Shown here piece by piece: positions 33,852 through 39,490 of a DNA stretch of 39,490 nucleotides. This DNA is from Sedimentisphaerales bacterium (GTDB taxonomy: Bacteria > Planctomycetota > Phycisphaerae > Sedimentisphaerales > Anaerobacaceae): positions 1 through 39,490 of the forward strand of contig JAFGCD010000124.1 in assembly GCA_016932835.1 (NCBI GenBank), read 5' to 3'. The notes beneath the pieces were generated by a model. That model was not told the DNA's origin. It worked only from the letters and a program-made list of their open reading frames with translations, and searched no databases. Both the position numbers and the translations under genes were made by a program. Position 1 is the stretch's first letter, and each line of letters starts with the position of its first letter.

Positions 33852-34337
33852 TCAATCGAGAGCATAGGTTGTTAATCTGAAGAGTTTATAACCGCTCTGG
33901 TATTCGGTGGCTGTCGCATCTTGCGGCTGCCATGCAACGACGATATTCAGCGCCCGCATTGGCAGGGCGGCGAGGTCGTATCCCCAAGAAAGCGTGGCGA
34001 AACAGTTGAGATCTTGCGCGAAAATTGCGTATTTCCCCAGGGAAACGGATCCTGCAGGCGCCGGTGGTCCTTGCGCAGCAGGGGTGATTAGCAGTCCCGG
34101 TGCGTCGGAAAGGCTTGTGGGGTCGAATGCATTGGGTTCCGGAGCAGCTAGCCAGGCCTCCGAGAGAAGCAGGGCGGTACGTGCGGCAGCGATGTGCAGA
34201 TCAGCCTTTCTGGCTCCGAGTGCTGCATTGTATCTGAATGCAGCGGCTCCGAGCACCACTATCATGAGAATAACGCTTGCAATCAAGACCTCAACGAGCG
34301 TTACACCCATTCTGTATCTGGGTCGCCTAACAGTCAC
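33852..34337 (-). CDS. Minor pilin/pseudopilin, GspI/PilV-like
   Basis: A 161-residue prepilin with leader MTVRRPRYRMG and VTLVEVLIASVILMIVVLG after the cleavage glycine (+5 glutamate present). The start is a GTG at 34337 with GGAG seven bases upstream. First recognisable gene of the three-gene pilin cluster; the assembly ATPase, secretin and peptidase must be elsewhere. Two short frames read into its start (see findings). Confidence 0.82.
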   Translation of the reverse strand: MTVRRPRYRMGVTLVEVLIASVILMIVVLGAAAFRYNAALGARKADLHIAAARTALLLSEAWLAAPEPNAFDPTSLSDAPGLLITPAAQGPPAPAGSVSLGKYAIFAQDLNCFATLSWGYDLAALPMRALNIVVAWQPQDATATEYQSGYKLFRLTTYALD

Positions 34338-34901
34338 CCCTTGTCTCCATTCTTACTCTTAAGCGTGTCAGGGGGGCCATCCATGGGTCGGCCGCCTCCT
34401 TGGCCACCTCTACAAACAGCAGAGGTCGTCCTATAATCTGTCGATTCATATAACATATTCCCTGCCAAATGTAAAGAATAATCTTTTGGGTAATGTAGGA
34501 AAAGATGTCGTTGCAATAGCAGTATTCCCATATTAACGGGCCAGCAGGCGGTTCCGGGTACGGCCACACGGCTGGAAAGGGGGTTGCCTTGTTGTTGCTT
34601 AATCCTTTGGAAACAGAGGTTTAGGGTGTTTCGTGGAAGGCTGTCCGGGTGATTTTGGTGCGGCGGTGAATTAAGAAGGGGTGGTAAGATTGCGGCATGT
34701 TTTGGCAGTATTCAAACCGTAAATGGGCCTGTGAAGATGGAAAAATTGCGTGGAAATTCGTGAGAATCACACTTGGGTATTGCAATTGGCGGGAAAATAT
34801 TGTAAAAGCATTTGTGTTAATTTGGAATGGGAGGGTGGTTTGCTATTTGAAATTTTGAAGATATTGCTGTTGATTTGTTTAACGGATTGGCGGATGCAAT
34901 T
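34338..34901. other. Gene-free stretch between pilin cluster and SPOR-like gene
   Basis: 564 bp. The left part holds two overlapping 40-codon minus-strand frames; the right part holds the promoter candidate at 34780-34808. From about 34560 to 34770 I see nothing supportable. Confidence 0.4.
34780..34808 (+). promoter_or_regulatory. Promoter candidate for membrane protein and small basic protein
   Basis: TTGCAA (34780-34785), 17-base spacer, TAAAAG (34803-34808), 93 bases upstream of the ATG at 34902. Moderate match only. Confidence 0.4.
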
Positions 34902-35741
34902 ATGGCACGTTATCGACGCGGTAGAATGGCTCTTTACGAGGTGATGAGCAAGGCCCGGCAGAAACCCGGTTACGGGCGGACGCTTGATAAGATCAGAACA
35001 GACGTTCCTGAGAAGGATTCGGATGTAGTGAAAGATGCGGGCGTTGTCGAGAAGGAGGAAGTCGGGATTGCCGGCGCCGTTGCCGGGGTGGAGACTGCGG
35101 CGTCGGATGACGGCGACCGTATCGAACAGGCCGTCACGTCAACGCCTGTCAAATGGCGTCGCAAACCGAGACCGGTGCAGTATAACGGCGGGCGGATCGA
35201 GTTCTCGGTGCCTTATCAGCTTGCGATTGCAGTTGCTCTGGGGCTGATTGTGGTTGTTCTGCTTGCATTCCAGGCCGGACAGAGGTCTGTTGCGGCCGGC
35301 GTTGCCGAAAAGAGCATTCCGGAACCTAAAGCAGGCGGTAATATCGTGAATCGTTCGAGACCGCGCCCCGTAGTCCCGCCGGTCGATAACAGGACCGTCG
35401 CAGAGCCAAGCACATCTGATGGAACTACGGTTGCTGATGCAGCGGCGACGGCCGGCGACAATGTGATAGTGCTTGTCCAGCACAAGACAGAGCGTGACCT
35501 TGTGCCTGTTCGAGCACACTTTGCGAATAACGGTATTGCCACGGATATTGTGCCGTCGGGCGGCACATACTTTCTGGTCACGCAGGACAGATATAAGAGT
35601 TTCGGGCGCGGCGGCGACGGCAGCCTTGCCTTACAACGGATAAAGGAAGTAGGAGCAGCGTACAAGGGCAAGGCTCCGGAAGGGTATGAGACTTTTGCGC
35701 CGCACTATTTCAGTGACGCTTACGGTAAGAAGATAGAATAA
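34902..35741 (+). CDS. Single-pass membrane protein with SPOR-like C-terminus
   Basis: A 279-residue protein: basic N-terminal cytoplasmic region (MARYRRGRMALYEVMSKAR), a low-complexity stretch, one transmembrane helix at about 105-126 (LAIAVALGLIVVVLLAFQAG), a Pro/Ala-rich linker and a C-terminal alpha/beta region (NVIVLVQHKTERDLVPVRAH ... TYFLVTQDRYKSF) resembling SPOR-type peptidoglycan-binding domains. The SD is weak (GGCGGA), and an ATG at 34926 is a second option. Co-transcribed with the PVC small basic protein 18 bp downstream. Possible role in envelope or division; inference only. Confidence 0.75.
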   Translation: MARYRRGRMALYEVMSKARQKPGYGRTLDKIRTDVPEKDSDVVKDAGVVEKEEVGIAGAVAGVETAASDDGDRIEQAVTSTPVKWRRKPRPVQYNGGRIEFSVPYQLAIAVALGLIVVVLLAFQAGQRSVAAGVAEKSIPEPKAGGNIVNRSRPRPVVPPVDNRTVAEPSTSDGTTVADAAATAGDNVIVLVQHKTERDLVPVRAHFANNGIATDIVPSGGTYFLVTQDRYKSFGRGGDGSLALQRIKEVGAAYKGKAPEGYETFAPHYFSDAYGKKIE

Positions 35742-35759
35742 TATTAGGAGTAGTTTTGG

Positions 35760-36017
35760 ATGTCTATTGATCGTTCATTAAAGGTAACCGGCGCTTTGGA
35801 GCGGCATCGTAATGTTCTGTCTCGCGCGGAGCGAATAGAGAAACTCCAGGAGGAAGACCGCTGGGAGGATAACGAATCCGTACTGGGCCTGCCGAAGGTT
35901 GCTCATCGCAAGAGCCACGCAGGCCGCAAGGCCAAGGAAGAGACTGTCGAGAAGGTGGCTGAAGGAGCCAGCGAGGCTGCAGCAGTAAAGGCCGAAGAGC
36001 CTTCGACGGGGAGTTAG
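35760..36017 (+). CDS. PVC-superphylum small basic protein
   Basis: An 85-residue protein beginning MSIDRSLKVTGALERHRNVL and continuing SRAERIEKLQEEDRWEDN, then VLGLPKVAHRKSHAGRK. This matches the small basic protein family known from Verrucomicrobia, Chlamydiae and Planctomycetes, whose function is not established. The C-terminal tail (about 60-85) is Ala/Glu-rich and variable. AGGAG lies nine bases before the ATG. A strong terminator follows at once. It is a useful lineage marker for the window. Confidence 0.88.
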   Translation: MSIDRSLKVTGALERHRNVLSRAERIEKLQEEDRWEDNESVLGLPKVAHRKSHAGRKAKEETVEKVAEGASEAAAVKAEEPSTGS

Positions 36018-36041
36018 TATCAGGAGAATGTTTGTTCAAGG

Positions 36042-36075
36042 CCGCTTTACCCGGTTGTGGGTAAGGCGGTTTTTT
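36042..36075 (+). terminator. Rho-independent terminator
   Basis: CCGCTTTACCC, six-base loop, GGGTAAGGCGG (11 bp stem with one G-T pair), then TTTTTT. It lies 24 bases past the small basic protein stop. Confidence 0.95.
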
Positions 36076-36225
36076 ACGCGCCTGCAAAACGTCTTTCGCA
36101 AGCATGATGATGTGTTGCCAAGGCCGATTTTTCGTGTTGATTGTGGGTTTCCGGGTGGTTACCATTTCCGGGGGACAGTGAAGAACCATACCTCAAATAT
36201 GGAAGAACAGGCTTAGAATCTATAA

Positions 36226-38010
36226 ATGCTGAAACAGAATAGATATTATGTGATGTACGATCCTCTGACGTTCAAACTCATGGACAAGATCGGAGAAGAA
36301 GACTTTGGTCCAGTGGACATTGCCGCGTATCTCAGCGGCATGGCAGCGGGGGATTTGAATGAGGAGACATACATTGACTATCTTCGATTCGACATCGGCA
36401 AAGAACGACACGGCGTTCTCGACCACTGGGCGATGGACAGCTACAGTTGCCATTATGTCGGAAACCAGATAGCGATGGCGGATCCGGCGTCGCGGGTGAT
36501 CCTTGCGGACGGCAAGAGGCGTCGTCTTGCGGAAGTTATCGAGAGTGAGGGCGTCAAGCCTGCGGGGGTGTTCATAACGAGTATCACATCGAATTTTCCG
36601 ACGGCTGTTGCGGCGAGTATCGCTCTTAATCACGGGGGCATTCCTGTAATAATAGGCGGCGTTCATGTGTCATCGTGCCCGGAAGACGTAGAGACGTACA
36701 TTCGCAAGCATGTCCCGCATCCGGAATTGGTGAGTCTGGTTCGCGGTCCCGGTGATTCGACGGTCATCAAGGAGATTTTGAACGACTTACAGGAATCCCG
36801 CTTGAAGAAGGAGTATGTCGGCAGGGTCACGATCGAGGACGGGGTCTGGGGGGCAAAGAACCTGCGAGAGATGCCGAAACTGAAGCCTGATTTCTTCAAG
36901 AAGCTGCCTTTGATAGGTTCGTGGCTTGCCGAAATTACGCGGGTGAATGTCATTGCGCCCTATTTAGGGTGCCCTTATTCATGCAAGTTCTGCTCGATGT
37001 CGTCACTGCCGCGTGACCAGAGGCGGTTCACGGCTCGAAGCGAGGAGGATTTTGTAGCTGAACTGCGAAGCCAGCAAGAAACGGGGGCAAAGCTGAGCAA
37101 TCGCTTTTACCTTTTTCTTCCTGAGAACCTGATACTGGGCGGCAAACGCCTGGAAGAGACCCTGGATTTGATTATCGAGAGCGATCTGAAGATCAGCTAT
37201 GCGACTCAAATATCGATTGAGATCGCAGAAAAGGATCGGCTGCTGGCGAAACTGAGGCGGTCCGGGGCAACACATTTCTTCATCGGTCTGGAGTCTCTGG
37301 ATATCAGGAACCTGGAGTGGATCAACAAACATGCGGTGGGCGATATCAAGAAAAGCGGGCTGAGCGTTCGGGAATACTATTCAAGGCAACTGAAGAAGAT
37401 CGCAAGTTACGGGATATCGGTCAACGGGGCTTTTATTCTTGGGCTTCCTTATGACTACTTCAATTCGCCGGCGGACCATTCGGGTCGTGACATAGCCGAG
37501 TTCTGCATCGAGGAGAAGGTGGGACTGCAGGCGACCTGCCTGAATGACCTGCCCGGTTCGGAGAATTTCACGGAAAGCCAGGCCGGCGGAGCGTATCTTT
37601 ACGGCAAGCAGGGCAGTATGGATTACCTTCTGGGCTTGTGCACGGGTGATTTGGCCGAGACAAACCGTGTTCCTCCGGATTCTCTCAAGAGCAGCCCTCT
37701 GATTGTCTCATATATGGTATGGGATGCTATTCACCGTGTCTGCTCGAAGCTCGGCAGGATATCTCTTCGTGCAGCGAGAGATGGCTGGCGGTCGCCAACG
37801 AAAAACGGCGAACTGGGGATTGGTGAGAGGCTTCGGGATTCTTTCGGGGCTATCGCCTTTCAAATGGGAATAGCAACTTTTCGAGATATTGCCAAATCAT
37901 TGGCTCGGTCGCAAAACGGCTGTCGCGGGTATTTCGAGCGATTATACGACCAAGAAAAGAATGCTGATGTTCGGGCGATGCTGAAGGATTGGGTTCAGAA
38001 GGTCGGGTAG
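36226..38010 (+). CDS. B12-binding-type radical SAM protein
   Basis: A 594-residue protein. Residues about 85-180 are a cobalamin-binding-like fold (GVFITSITSNFPTAVAASIA, GGIPVIIGGVHVSS) without the DxHxxG cobalt-ligand motif, as in several BchE-type enzymes. The radical SAM cluster motif is C249-x3-C253-x2-C256 (LGCPYSCKFCSM), followed by the barrel (YATQISIEIAEKDRL, FFIGLESLD, GAFILGLPYDYF). The C-terminal 150 residues are helical. No SD is seen; a TAGAAT at 36214-36219 lies close to the ATG, so a very short leader is possible. Stand-alone gene; substrate unknown, methylation or ring chemistry being typical of the class. Confidence 0.88.
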   Translation: MLKQNRYYVMYDPLTFKLMDKIGEEDFGPVDIAAYLSGMAAGDLNEETYIDYLRFDIGKERHGVLDHWAMDSYSCHYVGNQIAMADPASRVILADGKRRRLAEVIESEGVKPAGVFITSITSNFPTAVAASIALNHGGIPVIIGGVHVSSCPEDVETYIRKHVPHPELVSLVRGPGDSTVIKEILNDLQESRLKKEYVGRVTIEDGVWGAKNLREMPKLKPDFFKKLPLIGSWLAEITRVNVIAPYLGCPYSCKFCSMSSLPRDQRRFTARSEEDFVAELRSQQETGAKLSNRFYLFLPENLILGGKRLEETLDLIIESDLKISYATQISIEIAEKDRLLAKLRRSGATHFFIGLESLDIRNLEWINKHAVGDIKKSGLSVREYYSRQLKKIASYGISVNGAFILGLPYDYFNSPADHSGRDIAEFCIEEKVGLQATCLNDLPGSENFTESQAGGAYLYGKQGSMDYLLGLCTGDLAETNRVPPDSLKSSPLIVSYMVWDAIHRVCSKLGRISLRAARDGWRSPTKNGELGIGERLRDSFGAIAFQMGIATFRDIAKSLARSQNGCRGYFERLYDQEKNADVRAMLKDWVQKVG

Positions 38011-38115
38011 GTCCGGCGATATGTTGCGGATGCGCAATTGCACAGCAGGGTCTGATCTGACAGGTGGCCAGGCAATAGCGGAAAATTGGCAGGCAAGGGA
38101 CATGAGAGATTATCG

Positions 38116-38145
38116 TTGTTTGTTTGCTCGATACTGTGATATTAT
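38116..38145 (+). promoter_or_regulatory. Promoter very close to the aminotransferase start
   Basis: TTGTTT (38116-38121), 18-base spacer, TATTAT (38140-38145) with an upstream TG (extended -10, TGATATTAT). The ATG is at 38155, so the transcript may begin within a few bases of the start codon. Confidence 0.6.
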
Positions 38146-38154
38146 ATCTTTTCG

Positions 38155-39264
38155 ATGAAGCAGTTACTGGCAGACAGGACGAAACTTATCGATGCGAGCG
38201 GGATACGCAAGGTGTTTGCGCTGGCGGCGGAATTAGACGATCCGGTGAATTTTTCTATCGGCCAGCCGGGATTTGACGTTCCGGAGGTCATTAAAGAAGC
38301 GGCCATTCGGGCTATCCGTGACGGCGAAAACAAATATTCCCAGACAGCAGGTGATGAGGAACTGCGGGCAAAGATCGCCGAACAAATGCGGGCTGAATTC
38401 GGATGGGCCGAGCCTTCGGTACTGGTCTGCAGCGGACTTAGCGGCGGGCTGCTGCTGGCTTTTATGACTCTGGTCAATCCGGGTGACGAGGTTATCATAC
38501 CTGATCCGTACTTCGTAATCTACAAACACATCATCCGCGTGTTAGGGGGGCGGTGTGTTTTCGTGGACAGTTATCCTGATTTTCGGCTGCCTGTGGATGG
38601 TATTGCGGCGGCCATTACGGAAAATACGAAGCTGATAATCGTTAATTCGCCGGCGAATCCGACGGGCGCAGTTTATTCTGCCGAGGAGCTTAAGGCGCTG
38701 GTGAAGGTGGCGGAGGAGCGTGGTATCGTCGTTCTGAGCGACGAGATATATGAGAAATTCTGCTATGACGGGCCTTGCGCGAGTATTGCGCAGTACTACG
38801 ACAAGACACTGATGATGCGTGGTTTCAGCAAGAGTTACGGAATGCCCGGGTGGCGGATGGGATATGTCTCGGCGGGGGGGGCGCTGCGGGAAGTAATTGA
38901 GGAGATGACGAAATTTCAGCAGTACACTTTTGTCTGCGCCCCGACGCCGTTCCAGAAAGCCGCGATTGCCGCTATGGACTGCGACGTAAGCGGGCTGGTG
39001 GCCGATTATCGCAGGAAACGCGATCTTGTTTATGAGGGCCTTCGGGAGAAGTTCGAGCTTGTCCGTCCGGGCGGGTCATTCTATGCGTTTGTCACGGCGC
39101 CGGGCGGTGAGGCGACGAAGTTTGTCGAGAAGGCAATCAAAAATAACGTTCTGGTGATACCGGGCAGTGTTTTCAGCGAGCGAGATACGCATTTTAGAAT
39201 CAGTTATACGACCAGTGACGAGAAGATTCAAGAGGGGGTGGAGATACTGCGGGGGCTTGTATGA
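38155..39264 (+). CDS. Class I/II pyridoxal-phosphate aminotransferase
   Basis: A 369-residue AspC-like aminotransferase. Motifs: FSIGQPGFDVP at about 33, NKYSQTAGDEELR, IPDPYFVIY, NSPANPTGAVYS, SDEIYEKFCYDG, and FSKSYGMPGWRMGY with Lys226 as the Schiff-base lysine. C-terminal FRISYTTSDEKI carries the carboxylate-binding arginine. Substrate likely aspartate, aromatic or alanine-type amino acids; not decided here. No SD precedes the ATG, and the -10 box ends nine bases before it. Cytoplasmic. Confidence 0.92.
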   Translation: MKQLLADRTKLIDASGIRKVFALAAELDDPVNFSIGQPGFDVPEVIKEAAIRAIRDGENKYSQTAGDEELRAKIAEQMRAEFGWAEPSVLVCSGLSGGLLLAFMTLVNPGDEVIIPDPYFVIYKHIIRVLGGRCVFVDSYPDFRLPVDGIAAAITENTKLIIVNSPANPTGAVYSAEELKALVKVAEERGIVVLSDEIYEKFCYDGPCASIAQYYDKTLMMRGFSKSYGMPGWRMGYVSAGGALREVIEEMTKFQQYTFVCAPTPFQKAAIAAMDCDVSGLVADYRRKRDLVYEGLREKFELVRPGGSFYAFVTAPGGEATKFVEKAIKNNVLVIPGSVFSERDTHFRISYTTSDEKIQEGVEILRGLV

Positions 39265-39324
39265 GTATTTCGGGCCTTGGGGACGTCTGTTCCGCATGTC
39301 CGGACGAGGGGTCTATTTGATGCT

Positions 39325-39353
39325 TTGACTATCCCGGTGGAATCGGGTAGAAT
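39325..39353 (+). promoter_or_regulatory. Sigma70-type promoter reading out of the window
   Basis: TTGACT (39325-39330), 17-base spacer, TAGAAT (39348-39353). The leader contains a hairpin AGTTGA-gcggat-TCAACT around 39403-39420. The gene it serves lies beyond the right edge. No gene is seen between 39265 and 39490. Confidence 0.6.
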
Positions 39354-39490
39354 ACTTTTCCGGCTGCATATCCGCCATTAAGTTCTTTACGCAGTCAATA
39401 CCAAGTTGAGCGGATTCAACTCATAAGTGCAACTGAGTCGCGAAAATTGTGGTGAGTTGTTATACTTTCTCACTCCAATTTGGTTGCCTC

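Noticed and set aside
39360-39490. Short repeats of GTTGA/TCAAC at the right edge considered as tRNA or attachment site
   Set aside because: No cloverleaf or T-loop consensus; more likely leader hairpins after the promoter at 39325.

Overview
The window reads as chromosomal DNA of a planctomycete, most likely class Phycisphaerae and probably an anaerobic lineage. The main pointers are: a PVC-superphylum small basic protein (35760-36017); lysine/peptidoglycan precursor synthesis by the DapL aminotransferase route (5896-7125); two Tat-signal Gfo/Idh/MocA oxidoreductases; a secreted protein ending in a dockerin-like tail (21578-23509); and a RACo-type [2Fe-2S] activator of corrinoid proteins (16202-17776). 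I see no rRNA or tRNA gene, insertion sequence, phage gene or CRISPR array. The taxonomic call is inference from gene content.

Layout. 113-5239 (minus): two exported proteins, a pectate-lyase-like beta-helix protein and a Tat-exported protein with a fucose/arabinose-isomerase-like C-terminus, then Lgt. 5329-11687: panD diverges from dapL across two good sigma70-type promoters. After dapL come a secreted glycoside-hydrolase-like protein, a FolK-deoxynucleoside kinase fusion, panC and an eight-cysteine protein. 11761-13756 (minus): an ECF sigma factor, a membrane-anchored anti-sigma candidate and an exported charged helical protein. 14115-17776: a Gfo/Idh/MocA protein, a 96-residue cysteine protein, a 26-residue very basic peptide resembling ribosomal bS22/mS38, and the RACo-like activator.

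17867-23509: a large secreted protein of unknown function, a pseudopilin-like protein with an altered processing site, a CaCA-type cation antiporter, and a metallophosphoesterase with leucine-rich repeats whose start overlaps a 34-codon upstream frame. 23586-31793 (minus): a type II fatty acid synthesis block (rpmF-plsX-fabH-fabD-fabG and acpP-fabF), split by an oxidoreductase gene and an opposing lipoprotein gene. 31999-34337 (minus): three type IV pilin/type II secretion-like minor pilin genes ending in a clear terminator. 34902-36075 (plus): a single-pass membrane protein and the PVC small basic protein, ending in a textbook terminator. 36226-39264: a B12-type radical SAM protein and a class I aminotransferase that may be leaderless.

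Several genes meet in one theme: panC and panD supply pantothenate, the precursor of the phosphopantetheine arm carried by AcpP, which works with FabD/FabH/FabF/FabG; PlsX feeds phospholipid synthesis and Lgt uses phosphatidylglycerol to lipidate proteins such as the small lipoprotein at 27465. Near-consensus TTGACA-N16/17-TATAAT promoters are easy to see, so the housekeeping sigma factor seems to use standard elements. Starts were reassigned where a Shine-Dalgarno (SD) sequence decided between candidates.
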